Shown here piece by piece: positions 45,465-54,403 of a stretch of 64,000 nt of DNA. The notes beneath the pieces were generated by a model. That model saw only the letters and a program-made list of their open reading frames with translations, did no database searches and had not been told where the DNA came from. Position 1 is the first letter of the stretch. Each line of letters begins with the position of its first letter. The stretch comes from Microvirga makkahensis (GTDB lineage Bacteria > Pseudomonadota > Alphaproteobacteria > Rhizobiales > Beijerinckiaceae). Position numbers and translations under genes: made by a program. Location of the stretch: NCBI RefSeq assembly GCF_009830105.1, contig NZ_WURB01000002.1:356711-420710 (forward strand), given 5' to 3'.

Positions 45465-46301
45465 ATGAGCTTTTTTCGGCGTTATGCCCAAAACGTCGGC
45501 GCCCTCGTTGGCCTTGCCATCCTCGTCGTCGTCATCATTGTAGCTGCTGCTGCGCCTATCCTTTATCCCGTTAGCCCGTGGCAAGGTATCGGCGACCCCT
45601 TGCTCGGTCCTTTCGAGGATAGTGCCTTTCCGCTTGGGACGGACATGCTCGGTCGCGATATCGCCGCGGGGTTGGCCTACGGTGCGCGGGTGTCGCTGCT
45701 GATCGGCGTCATCTCGACCGCCGTCGCTGTTCTCATCGGTGTATCGCTCGGCGCAGTTGCCGGATATTACGGTGGGCGGGTCGACGATCTGCTGATGCGG
45801 TTTACCGAGTTCTTCCAGACGATTCCCGCTTTCGCCATGGCCGTGGTCTTGGTCGCAATTTTTAGTCCGACGATCACTTCCATCACGCTGGCGATTGCAG
45901 TTGTCTCCTGGCCGCCGGTGGCCCGCCTCGTTCGTGGCGAGTTTTTGAGCCTTCGTTCCCGCGAGTTCGTCCAGGCAGCGATCGTGATTGGTCAGACAGG
46001 CCCACGTATCATGTTGACGCAGATTCTGCCTAACGCCATCTCGCCTATCATCGTGACAGCATCACTCATGGTAGCCACCGCTATCCTTACTGAGAGCTCC
46101 CTCTCCTTCCTCGGACTTGGAGACCGCAACATGATGAGCTGGGGATTCATGATAGGTGCGGCGCGCACAATGCTGCGTGAGGCGTGGTGGCTCAGCGTGT
46201 TCCCAGGGGTTGCGATCCTTGTGACAGTGCTCGCTATCAATCTGATCGGTGAAGGATTGAACGATGCAATGAACCCGCATTTGCGCGGACGCAAAGGATG
46301 A
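45465..46301 (+). CDS. Opp/Dpp-type ABC transporter, permease (DppC-like)
   Basis: A 278-residue permease with an N-terminal helix and the periplasmic GTDMLGRDIAAGLAYGARV motif of the DppC group. The EAA loop reads FVQAAIVIGQTGPRIMLTQI, and GLGDRNMMSWGFMIG follows, all as expected. The next gene starts 11 bp after its stop. Confidence 0.94.
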   Translation: MSFFRRYAQNVGALVGLAILVVVIIVAAAAPILYPVSPWQGIGDPLLGPFEDSAFPLGTDMLGRDIAAGLAYGARVSLLIGVISTAVAVLIGVSLGAVAGYYGGRVDDLLMRFTEFFQTIPAFAMAVVLVAIFSPTITSITLAIAVVSWPPVARLVRGEFLSLRSREFVQAAIVIGQTGPRIMLTQILPNAISPIIVTASLMVATAILTESSLSFLGLGDRNMMSWGFMIGAARTMLREAWWLSVFPGVAILVTVLAINLIGEGLNDAMNPHLRGRKG

Positions 46302-46311
46302 GGACTAGCTG

Positions 46312-47943
46312 ATGATGAATTCTGCTGCTCCCCTTCTCGAAGTCGCTTCGCTGTCGATCCCGCTCCCCCCGGGGCTTGACCGGGAGTATGCCGTCGAGAA
46401 CGTGACCTACACGCTCAACTCGGGCGAGATCCTGTGCGTCGTGGGCGAGTCCGGTTCCGGCAAGTCCATGACGGCGAACGCCATCATGGGACTTTTGCCG
46501 TCATATTTGAAGCCTTCGGGTGGGCGAATTCTCTTCCGCGGCCGTGACCTCCTGACGATGAGCGAGACCGAACTCGCCCATGAACGCGGCCGATCCGTCG
46601 CCATGATCTTTCAGGAACCCCTGTCTGCCCTTAACCCGCTGATGAAGGTGGGGGACCAGATTGCCGAGGTATTGCTGGTACATGGTGAACGCGATTCGGC
46701 GCGGCGGGAGGCCCGCGTGCTTGACCTTCTCGCGTATGTGGGCTTGCCCGACCCATCCAACTTGCGATACGCCTATCCGTTCCGTCTGTCGGGAGGTCAG
46801 CGCCAGCGCGTTATGATCGCCATGGCCCTTGCACTGGAGCCGGCCATGCTCATCGCAGATGAGCCGACGACAGCACTCGATGTGACGACGCAAGCCCAGA
46901 TCCTTGAGCTTATCCGCAGCATTCAACGTGCGAAGGGCATGGGCGTGCTCTTCATCACTCACGACTTTGGTGTCGTTGCCGACATCGCCGACAAAGTCGT
47001 GGTGATGGAGCAAGGGGTGGTTGTCGAGCAAGGTCGGGCCGGTGACGTGCTCAACCGGCCGCAGCACCCATATACGCGACGCCTCATCGCCGCCGTCCCC
47101 CATCGGGACGGGCAGAATGAGCGTGCCTCCACGATCGGCGAGCCTTTGCTTGAGGTAAGAAACCTGAGCAAGGTTTATCGCTCTGGCGGCGGCCTCTTCA
47201 GCAAGCCTCGTGTCGTCAGGGCGGTCGACAACGTCAGCTTCACTCTCCGGCGCGGGGAAACTCTCGGCGTCGTCGGGGAATCCGGCTCCGGCAAGTCGAC
47301 CCTCGGACGCTGTCTGCTGAAGCTGACCGACGTCGAGGGCGGTGAGATCCGCTTCCGCGGGCAGGATCTCGTGCCACTGACGCCTGCGGCCTTTCGCCCG
47401 ATGCGGCGCCACCTCCAGATGGTGTTTCAGGACCCGTTCGCCTCGCTCAACCCGCGCCAGACCATCGGACGAATCTTGACCGACGGACCTGTGGCGAATG
47501 GTGTGCCTCTCGTCGATGCCGAGAGGAAGGCGCGCGATCTACTGGGCCTCGTAGGCCTCGAGCCCTCGGCCTATGATCGCTATCCGCATGAGTTCTCCGG
47601 CGGTCAGCGTCAGCGTGTCGGCATTGCCCGAGCGCTTGCACTTGATCCGGAGCTGCTCATCGCCGACGAAAGCGTATCCGCGCTTGATGTTTCGGTGCAG
47701 GCACAGGTGCTGGAACTTCTGCAAGAGCTCCAGAGGAAGCTCGATATCGCCATCATCTTCATCACGCACGACCTTCGAGTGGCAGCGCAGGTGTGCGATC
47801 GAATCGCGGTGATGTACCGTGGCGCCATTGTTGAATGCGGCCCCCCGTCGCAAGTCTTCGATGCGCCTCGACACGACTATACAAGGCGGCTGATCGCCGC
47901 CATTCCCGGGCTGCATTGGGATCCCCGTGCAGCTGTAGCCTGA
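46312..47943 (+). CDS. Opp/Dpp-type ABC transporter, fused dual ATP-binding protein
   Basis: A 543-residue fusion of the DppD and DppF ATPases. Each half has Walker A ([11 protein letters not shown] and [12 protein letters not shown]), a signature ([15 protein letters not shown] and [15 protein letters not shown]) and Walker B ([12 protein letters not shown] and [12 protein letters not shown]). The second Walker B has Ser in place of the usual Pro after Glu. A linker lies at about residues 265-285. The fusion ensures a 1:1 heterodimer and is of the GsiA/YejF type. Confidence 0.94.
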   Translation: MMNSAAPLLEVASLSIPLPPGLDREYAVENVTYTLNSGEILCVVGESGSGKSMTANAIMGLLPSYLKPSGGRILFRGRDLLTMSETELAHERGRSVAMIFQEPLSALNPLMKVGDQIAEVLLVHGERDSARREARVLDLLAYVGLPDPSNLRYAYPFRLSGGQRQRVMIAMALALEPAMLIADEPTTALDVTTQAQILELIRSIQRAKGMGVLFITHDFGVVADIADKVVVMEQGVVVEQGRAGDVLNRPQHPYTRRLIAAVPHRDGQNERASTIGEPLLEVRNLSKVYRSGGGLFSKPRVVRAVDNVSFTLRRGETLGVVGESGSGKSTLGRCLLKLTDVEGGEIRFRGQDLVPLTPAAFRPMRRHLQMVFQDPFASLNPRQTIGRILTDGPVANGVPLVDAERKARDLLGLVGLEPSAYDRYPHEFSGGQRQRVGIARALALDPELLIADESVSALDVSVQAQVLELLQELQRKLDIAIIFITHDLRVAAQVCDRIAVMYRGAIVECGPPSQVFDAPRHDYTRRLIAAIPGLHWDPRAAVA

Positions 47944-47998
47944 TCTTGCTGCCCATTGAAGCGTGGGCCGTGCAAATTTCACTTATGGATGGAACGTC

Positions 47999-49057
47999 AT
48001 GCGGGCATTCTTTCACCCCGATCAGCATCTTCACGATCCCAAGCAGTTCATGCGAGTCGGCCGCATCAGCGCTCCGACGGATCTACCGAGCCGGACCGAT
48101 GCTCTGCTCGGTGCCCTGAGGTCGCACGGCATCGAGCCGGAGATGCCGGCCGACTATGGCATCTCTCCTGCGCTGACGATTCACAAGCAACATTATCTCG
48201 ATTTTCTCGCGACCGCCTACGAGCGCTGGGTGGAAATTCCCAATGCTGGACCGGAGGTATTGCCCAATGTCTCGCCCTATTGGAATGGCAGTCCGGACCG
48301 CGACGGGCGCCCTCCTTGCCGCTCGCAATCGGTCATCGCTCAGGCAGGCTACTATCTGGGTGATCTCGCCGTTCCAATCGGCCCGAACACCTGGCGCTCG
48401 GCATTGACATCGACGCATACGGCAGCAGCCGCGGCCGATGCGATTGTTGCAGGCGCAGATACGGCTTATGCACTCTGCCGGCCGTCGGGACACCATGCCC
48501 GAACTGATCGGGCGACAGGCTTCTGCTATCTGAACAATTCGGCCATTGCGGCAGAGCGACTGCGCACGCGCTTCCGGCGTGTTGCGGTGCTCGATGTCGA
48601 CGCGCACCATGGGGATGGTACCCAGGAGATATTCTATCGGCGTGATGACGTGCTCACTGTCTCCGTCCATGTTCATCCGGATGCCTACTATCCGTTCTTC
48701 ATCGGTTATGAGGACGAACGCGGAAGCGGAAACGGCGAAGGCTTCAACCTCAACATCCCTCTTCCACCTCGGTCCGATGATGCAGCCTTTCTTGCAGCGG
48801 TGGATCGCGGAGCAGAGGCTGTTGAAGCCTTCGAAGCAGAGGCGCTTGTCGTTGCGTTGGGATACGACAGCCATCGCGAGGATCCGATCGGACTACTCAA
48901 TGTCTCGACCGAGGGTTTCCGTGGCGTTGGGGAGCGGGTTGCCCGTTTGGGTATCCCGACCGTCGTCGTCCAGGAAGGAGGCTATCAGATCTCGGTCATC
49001 GGCGCCTGCCTCAGCGAGTTCATAACTGGATTGGGGGGCGGTAAGCGGACTGTTTAA
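47999..49057 (+). CDS. Histone-deacetylase-family amidohydrolase (acetylpolyamine type)
   Basis: About 352 residues from the ATG at 47999; an upstream GTG at 47963 has no ribosome-binding site. The zinc-dependent arginase/deacetylase fold is clear: paired His165-His166 in PSGHHARTDRATG, zinc ligands Asp201 and His203 in LDVDAHHGDGTQEIF, and a later Asp in ALGYDSHREDPIG. Bacterial relatives remove acetyl groups from acetylated putrescine, cadaverine or other amines. It follows the importer genes, so the imported compound may be N-acylated and is cleaved in the cytoplasm. Confidence 0.9.
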   Translation: MRAFFHPDQHLHDPKQFMRVGRISAPTDLPSRTDALLGALRSHGIEPEMPADYGISPALTIHKQHYLDFLATAYERWVEIPNAGPEVLPNVSPYWNGSPDRDGRPPCRSQSVIAQAGYYLGDLAVPIGPNTWRSALTSTHTAAAAADAIVAGADTAYALCRPSGHHARTDRATGFCYLNNSAIAAERLRTRFRRVAVLDVDAHHGDGTQEIFYRRDDVLTVSVHVHPDAYYPFFIGYEDERGSGNGEGFNLNIPLPPRSDDAAFLAAVDRGAEAVEAFEAEALVVALGYDSHREDPIGLLNVSTEGFRGVGERVARLGIPTVVVQEGGYQISVIGACLSEFITGLGGGKRTV

Positions 49058-49159
49058 CGAATGCTCCACATGTGTGGTGCTGCAATTGGCGGATGCCTTC
49101 GTCCCGGAAACATCATTCGCTCCATACCTTCTGACATCTAAGCCGATGGATTAACCGTC

Positions 49160-50419
49160 ATGCCTCACACTCCGCAGAGCCTGTCGCCCGATACACGCGT
49201 CGATACAGAACGCTTTTCCGCAACCCTCGCGCGTTCGGCCGAGATCGGGGTGGGTCGCGAGGGCGGCTTGTCGCGCCTGGCGCTCACGGACGCGGACCGG
49301 GAGATGCGCGATGTCTTCGTCTCCTGGTGTCGGGAAGCGGGTCTTTCTGTAACCATCGACAGGGTTGGCAATATCTTCGCCCGGCGCCAAGGACAAGATA
49401 ACGATCTGCCGCCTGTTGTGATGGGCAGCCACCTTGACACGCAGGCCAATGGCGGGCGCTTTGACGGCATCGTAGGAGTGCTGGGTGCATTGGAGGTCGT
49501 ACGACGACTCAACGATATCGGGCATATCACGCGACGGCCCATCGAAATCGTGAACTGGACGAATGAGGAGGGCGGGCGCTTCTCCCCGCCGATGACGGCC
49601 TCTGGCTGCTTTGCAGGCGCCTATCCCGTGGACTGGGTGCACGAACGCCCCTCCGATGACGGCGCGACCTTTGGTGGGGAACTCGCCCGCATCGGGTACC
49701 TTGGGGAGGCTCCGGTGGGCGAGCGCCCACTCGATGCCTATTTCGAGTTGCATATTGAGCAGGGGCCGATCCTCGACAGCGAGAGGATCCAGATTGGCGT
49801 TGTTACTCACGCCTACACCTCACACGGCTTCCTTGTTTCCTTCAACGGAGAAACGGCACATACCGGCCCTTGGCCGATGGAAAGGCGCAAGAACGCGCTC
49901 GTTGCCGCAGCGCGCTTTCTCGTAGCCGTAGACAACATAGGTTGGGACTTTGCCGGCACCGGCGGCAAAGGCACGGCATCCCGCCTCGTTGCTTGGCCCA
50001 ACAAGGCGGGAATTCTCTCCGATTGGGCGGAAGCTGTCTGCGACGTGCGCCACGAAGACCCAGCCGCGGCTGCGGTAATGGCTGAGCGCGTCATTCGCGC
50101 AGTCAGTGAAGCAGCAGCACGAGCCGGCTGCACGGCTGAAATCCGCGACCGCTGGGACTGGGGTGGAGCAATCTTTGACGCGGACTTGGTCTCCGTGGTA
50201 CGGGAGACCGCCCGGATGCTCGGTTACAGCCACCGTGACCTACCAAGTCAAGCGGGGCATGACGCCTACTTTCTCGCCCGCGTTTGTCCCACGACGATGA
50301 TCTTCACGCCGTGCCGCGGCGGCGTCACTCACAACAATAACGAATTCGCCGGTCAGGAAGACCTCGAGCCTGGGCTTAACGTGCTGCTCCACAGTACCGT
50401 AGCGCGGGCCGATCGCTGA
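49160..50419 (+). CDS. M20-family amidohydrolase (N-carbamoyl-amino-acid hydrolase/allantoate amidohydrolase type)
   Basis: A 419-residue binuclear-zinc amidohydrolase. Metal residues are His91 in MGSHLDTQANGGRFDG, the bridging Asp102, the Glu pair in WTNEEGGRFSPPMTAS, and His in ELHIEQGPIL. SQAGHDAYFLARVCPTTMIF and THNNNEF near the C terminus are typical. Substrates are carbamoyl amino acids, ureidoglycolate-type compounds or other amides. With the HDAC-type enzyme beside it, the operon holds two amide-cleaving enzymes. Confidence 0.9.
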   Translation: MPHTPQSLSPDTRVDTERFSATLARSAEIGVGREGGLSRLALTDADREMRDVFVSWCREAGLSVTIDRVGNIFARRQGQDNDLPPVVMGSHLDTQANGGRFDGIVGVLGALEVVRRLNDIGHITRRPIEIVNWTNEEGGRFSPPMTASGCFAGAYPVDWVHERPSDDGATFGGELARIGYLGEAPVGERPLDAYFELHIEQGPILDSERIQIGVVTHAYTSHGFLVSFNGETAHTGPWPMERRKNALVAAARFLVAVDNIGWDFAGTGGKGTASRLVAWPNKAGILSDWAEAVCDVRHEDPAAAAVMAERVIRAVSEAAARAGCTAEIRDRWDWGGAIFDADLVSVVRETARMLGYSHRDLPSQAGHDAYFLARVCPTTMIFTPCRGGVTHNNNEFAGQEDLEPGLNVLLHSTVARADR

Positions 50420-50438
50420 CGATGCGAGAGAGGCTGCC

Positions 50439-51500
50439 GTGACGAAGATGATAGATGCGCCCGGTGAGTTGCTTGCAACATCCGTCCCGCCGATCGGCAG
50501 GGCGGAAGCGGAGGAGCTTGCTCGAACGTACTTTGGTCTTCAAGCCATAGCGAACCCGTTGAAGGGAGAGCGTGATAGCAATTTCTTGTTGGAGGCTGTA
50601 GATGGCCGCCGCTTCGTCCTAAAGCTCGCAAATCCGGCAGAGGACCGGGCGGTCATAGATTTCCAGACTCGGGCGCTTCAGCACATCGCACGTGTCGATC
50701 CTACCCTGCCGGTGCCTCACGTCGTGCCTGCTTGTGATGGCACAGACATGGTGGCGATCGACGGACCAGCCGGATCTCGATTACTGCGGGTACTCACCTT
50801 TGTCGAGGGTTCACCGCTTCATTCCGTACCGCACAGCAGCGGTCAGCGTCGCCAGATAGGGACGCTCGTAGCGCGTCTTGATCGTGCGCTGGAGAATTTT
50901 TCTCATCCTGCCGCCGATTTCACCTTGCTGTGGGATATCAAGCGTGCAGCGAGCGTACGCGATCTCTTCGATCATTTACCATCGGATCGCGATCACAATC
51001 TGCCGCGCTTCTTCCTCGACTCCTTCGAGGAGCATGTCCTTCCGGTCCTCAATCAGTTACGAACCCAAGTCATTCACAACGACATGAATCCGCACAACTT
51101 GCTCGTGAGGTCGGATTCAAAGGACGAAATTGCGGGTATCATCGACTTCGGCGACATGGTGCGATCCCCCCTCGCGCAAGAGGTTGCCGTTGCGGCCGCG
51201 TACCAGCTTCACGGTGCTGGGCATCCTCTTGCAGGGGCGGCCGATGTCATTGCCGGCTACCATGCGCATCTTCCGCTGCTCGACCGGGAGATCGACCTAT
51301 TATTCGATTTCATAGCCACGCGTCTCGTACTCATCGTCACCATTGGCGGATGGCGGGCTGCGCGCTATCCGGAGAACAGCGCCTATATCCTGCGCAACAA
51401 TGCCGCAGCATGGACAGGCCTCGCCAAACTTGCTGCCTTGAAACGGGATGAGGCGCGAGCCTATCTCCACGCGGCCTGCGAAGGATCAATACCGAGGTGA
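50439..51500 (+). CDS. APH-fold phosphotransferase (hydroxylysine kinase-like)
   Basis: A 353-residue small-molecule kinase that begins with GTG behind GAGAGG. The Brenner motif VIHNDMNPHNLLV is at residues 211-223 and the metal-binding DFG-type IIDFGD is near 236. Such proteins phosphorylate hydroxyl groups on amines or choline-like compounds. Its stop overlaps the start of the class III PLP enzyme. Kinase plus PLP enzyme of this pair matches hydroxylysine kinase and phospho-lyase, so O-phosphorylation followed by elimination is likely. Antibiotic resistance is an unlikely reading in this context. Confidence 0.82.
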   Translation: MTKMIDAPGELLATSVPPIGRAEAEELARTYFGLQAIANPLKGERDSNFLLEAVDGRRFVLKLANPAEDRAVIDFQTRALQHIARVDPTLPVPHVVPACDGTDMVAIDGPAGSRLLRVLTFVEGSPLHSVPHSSGQRRQIGTLVARLDRALENFSHPAADFTLLWDIKRAASVRDLFDHLPSDRDHNLPRFFLDSFEEHVLPVLNQLRTQVIHNDMNPHNLLVRSDSKDEIAGIIDFGDMVRSPLAQEVAVAAAYQLHGAGHPLAGAADVIAGYHAHLPLLDREIDLLFDFIATRLVLIVTIGGWRAARYPENSAYILRNNAAAWTGLAKLAALKRDEARAYLHAACEGSIPR

Positions 51501-52819
51501 TCATGACCAACCCTCATCGCCCAGCGGCGAAAGGCGAGAGTGCCGAGGCCACGCGAGCAATGATCGCGCGCCGCCAACAGCTGCTAGGTCCCGCGTACAG
51601 GCTGTTCTACGAAAACCCGGTCCATGTCGTGCGCGGGGAAGGCGTCTGGCTCTACGATCCGGATGGGAACGCCTATCTCGACGTCTATAATAATGTCGCG
51701 TGTGTGGGTCACTGCCATCCGCGAGTGGTCGAGGCAATTGCCCGACAGGCGAGCGTGCTCAACACGCATACGCGCTACCTTCACGACCTCGTGCTCGACT
51801 ATGCCGAGCGCCTTCTCAGTTATTTCCCACCGGATCTCGGACATGTGATGTTCACATGTACGGGCAGTGAGGCGAACGATCTTGCGCTCAGGATCGCCAA
51901 GGCGCACAGCGGCGGTTCCGGTTTCATCGTCACGCAGAATGCCTATCATGGAGTGACCGATGTCCTGGCAGGCATGTCGCCCTCGCTTGGGGCGAGCATG
52001 GTTCTCGGTGATCACGTCCGCATTGTTCCAGCGCCCGATACGTACCGCAGTGGCGGTGATGTCGGAAGTGCTTTTGCGGAACACGTCGAAGCAGCGATTG
52101 GCGATCTCGCTCGCTCTGGTGTCCGGCCTGCTGCGCTCATCGTCGATACGATCTTTTCCAGTGATGGAATCTTCCCTGATCCAACCGGCCTTTTGAAGCC
52201 GGCTGTCGAGGCGATCCGCCGCGCGGGTGGCCTTTTCATCGCTGACGAAGTCCAGCCCGGTTTCGGCCGCACAGGGAGTCACATGTGGGGCTTTGCCCGG
52301 CATGGCATCGTTCCGGACCTGGTGAGCCTTGGCAAGCCGATGGGCAATGGCCATCCGGTGGCGGGGCTCGTGGCGCGCCCGGAAGTTCTGTCCACCTTTG
52401 GGGCACGGATGCGGTATTTCAATACATTCGGCGGCAATCCTGTTTCCTGTGCCGCCGGTATGGCAGTGCTCGACGTCATCGAGGGAGAGGCATTACTTGG
52501 AAACGCTCGCCGTACCGGCGAGTACCTGCGCACGGGTCTCGATGAACTTGCCGCGCGGCATGCCTTGATCGGAGATGTGCGCGCTGCCGGTTTGTTCGTG
52601 GGCGTCGAGTTGGTTCGCGAGCATTCAACGCGCGAGCCGGCAAGCGAAGCTGCGGCACGGGTTGTCAACGGTCTGCGTGAACGGCGCATCCTCATCAGCA
52701 CCGCCGGCCCCAACGGAAATGTTCTCAAGATTCGGCCACCTCTCGTCTTCACCTGCGAGAATGCGAACGTCTTTCTTGCGGCCCTCGACGACACGCTTGC
52801 CGAGATCGAGCGGATTTAG
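51497..52819 (+). CDS. Class III PLP enzyme (phospho-lyase or aminotransferase)
   Basis: A 440-residue class III aminotransferase-fold protein. The GTG at 51497 overlaps the kinase stop; an ATG at 51503 is also possible. Key segments are YDPDGNAYLDVYNNVACVGH, FTCTGSEANDLALRIAKAHS, AYHGVTDVLAG, LFIADEVQPGFGRTG and the PLP Lys at about residue 280 in LGKPMGNGHPVAGL. The N terminus (LLGPAYRLFYENPVHVVRGE) resembles the ethanolamine-phosphate and phosphohydroxylysine phospho-lyase branch. Coupling to the kinase argues for elimination of phosphate and ammonia, giving a semialdehyde. Confidence 0.85.
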   Translation: MIMTNPHRPAAKGESAEATRAMIARRQQLLGPAYRLFYENPVHVVRGEGVWLYDPDGNAYLDVYNNVACVGHCHPRVVEAIARQASVLNTHTRYLHDLVLDYAERLLSYFPPDLGHVMFTCTGSEANDLALRIAKAHSGGSGFIVTQNAYHGVTDVLAGMSPSLGASMVLGDHVRIVPAPDTYRSGGDVGSAFAEHVEAAIGDLARSGVRPAALIVDTIFSSDGIFPDPTGLLKPAVEAIRRAGGLFIADEVQPGFGRTGSHMWGFARHGIVPDLVSLGKPMGNGHPVAGLVARPEVLSTFGARMRYFNTFGGNPVSCAAGMAVLDVIEGEALLGNARRTGEYLRTGLDELAARHALIGDVRAAGLFVGVELVREHSTREPASEAAARVVNGLRERRILISTAGPNGNVLKIRPPLVFTCENANVFLAALDDTLAEIERI

Positions 52820-52828
52820 GGGCGTAAT

Positions 52829-53779
52829 ATGGGCGTGACCGCAACGACAGTGACCTCGCCGGCTCCGAGTGCTTCTGCGCGTCATTATCTGGTGGTGCCA
52901 CTGCTCGCAATTCTGTGGGGTTTCAACTGGCCCGCGGTGCGCGTCATTCTCGATGAGATTCCTCCGTGGACTCTACGCACGCTGGGCCTCTCGCTTGCTG
53001 GCGCCGTCTTGCTCCTGGTCGCGCTGACACGGGGCCAAGCGCTTGCCGTCCCGCGCCGGCACTGGCCACGCCTGCTGCTTGCCGGGACGCTTTCGATCAC
53101 CGCATTCAACATTCTGCTCGCTTTCGCCCAGTTGTCAGCCCCGACCTCCCGAGCCGTGATCGTTACCTTTACGATGCCCCTCTGGGCCGTATTGTTTGCC
53201 CGTCCGATCCTCGGTGAGCGACTGAATAGATCTCAGAGCATCGGACTCGCCCTTGGCGCCGCGGGACTCGTTGCGCTCGGCTGGCCGCTTCTCGTTTCCG
53301 GCGCCTGGTCCGTCGGTCTGGCTTATGCACTGCTCGCCGGCATGGCTTGGGCCCTTGGAACCGTCATGACGAAGCGTGCGCCTGTCGATGCGTCGCCTCT
53401 CGTCTTCACCGGCTGGCAACTGATGGCGGGTGCCGTCTGTGCTGGCTTCGGAATGCTCTTGTTCGAGGGGGCGGCAATGCCGCGCCTCCCCAGTCCAGGT
53501 GTTCTGGCGGCACTGGCATACCATGTCCTGCTCTCTCAGGCGCTCGCATACGTATTGTGGTTTGCGACCGTTGCTCGCTTGCCCGCCGGCACAGCAAGCT
53601 TAGGCACGCTGATGGTTCCTGCGGTCGGCGTATTCGGTGCCGTGCTCATTCTCGGCGAGCGGCCGACGCTTACCGACTGGGCCGGCCTTGCACTCATGCT
53701 TGCTGCAGCCGCTTCCGTACTTCCCCTGGCGCAGATGCGCCTTCTCAGCCCTCGAACTGGAGAGTCCAATGGCGTTTGA
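52829..53779 (+). CDS. EamA/DMT-family transporter
   Basis: A 316-residue inner-membrane protein with about ten helices in two EamA repeats. Marks are LLAILWGFNWPAVRVILDEI, FAQLSAPTSRAVIVTFTMPL, GERLNRSQSIGLALGAAGLV and GERPTLTDWAGLALMLAAA. DMT proteins export amino acids, amines or metabolites, or import some. It follows the PLP enzyme by 9 bp and overlaps the cupin gene by 11 bp, so it may relieve build-up of a catabolic intermediate. Confidence 0.92.
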   Translation: MGVTATTVTSPAPSASARHYLVVPLLAILWGFNWPAVRVILDEIPPWTLRTLGLSLAGAVLLLVALTRGQALAVPRRHWPRLLLAGTLSITAFNILLAFAQLSAPTSRAVIVTFTMPLWAVLFARPILGERLNRSQSIGLALGAAGLVALGWPLLVSGAWSVGLAYALLAGMAWALGTVMTKRAPVDASPLVFTGWQLMAGAVCAGFGMLLFEGAAMPRLPSPGVLAALAYHVLLSQALAYVLWFATVARLPAGTASLGTLMVPAVGVFGAVLILGERPTLTDWAGLALMLAAAASVLPLAQMRLLSPRTGESNGV

Positions 53780-54089
53780 ATGCAAGATCCCCGCTTCACC
53801 GACAGTGCAACAGGATGATGCCGACATTCGCATCACACGTTGGGATTTCGAGCCAGGCGCGGTAACGGGCTGGCACAGCCATGGGTGGCCATACTTCGTG
53901 ATCATGCTGACGGACGGCGTCCTTCGCATCCACAACGGGAAAGAGGCGCACGACAACAAGCTGGTCGCCGGACAATCCTACATGCGTCAAGCTGGGGTGG
54001 AGCACGATGTCATGAACGGCTCCGATCACCCTATCGCTTTCATCGAGATTGAGGTGAAACGCCCGGAGGCCTTCGCGCGCAATCCCTAA
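53769..54089 (+). CDS. Small cupin protein
   Basis: A 106-residue single-domain cupin. The start at 53769 has GGAGAG five bases upstream and overlaps the transporter stop; the upstream frame is not used. Cupin motif 1 is GAVTGWHSHGWPYFVIM and motif 2 is QAGVEHDVMNGSDHPIAF, with candidate metal ligands His-x-His and His. It could sense or bind a small acid or act as an isomerase. It is the last gene of the amine operon. Confidence 0.85.
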   Translation: MAFECKIPASPTVQQDDADIRITRWDFEPGAVTGWHSHGWPYFVIMLTDGVLRIHNGKEAHDNKLVAGQSYMRQAGVEHDVMNGSDHPIAFIEIEVKRPEAFARNP

Positions 54090-54108
54090 GCCTGGTGTCG
54101 GTTCCTAT

Positions 54109-54303
54109 TCAGATGGGATCTTCGGCTTGAGCCCCCATCTTGTTCAGAACCTGCCGTATGCTCTCGGCGCGCGGCATGTAGAACACGAAGCCGAGGATCA
54201 CCCCGAGCAGTGAGCTGAACGCAGCCAGGCACCCCTGCATGATCGAGCGCGTGATCAGGCAGATCATGTTCGGCCCGGGCGTAAGCGCCATGCCGAGGAC
54301 ACG
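54109..54303 (-). pseudogene. LysE/RhtB-family exporter, N-terminal fragment
   Basis: The reading frame contains GMALTPGPNMICLITRSIMQ and SLLGVILGFVFYM, the first two helices of LysE/RhtB amino-acid exporters, but the protein ends after about 65 residues, whereas the family has about 205. No normal start precedes the motif. The stub lies between the cupin and the convergent LysR gene and marks a rearrangement edge. Confidence 0.72.
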
Positions 54304-54403
54304 AGACCAATGACAATCCCTGAAACGACCGCTGGCGAGCGCCTGCCCGGCACTCCTGATCCCGGACGGGATAAGCCGGCTCGCGACGATTCGCCGGAAC
54401 CGT

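Noticed and set aside
50439..51500. An aminoglycoside-resistance gene
   Set aside because: The APH fold is shared with metabolic kinases, and the overlap with a phospho-lyase-type PLP gene inside a catabolic operon points to metabolism.
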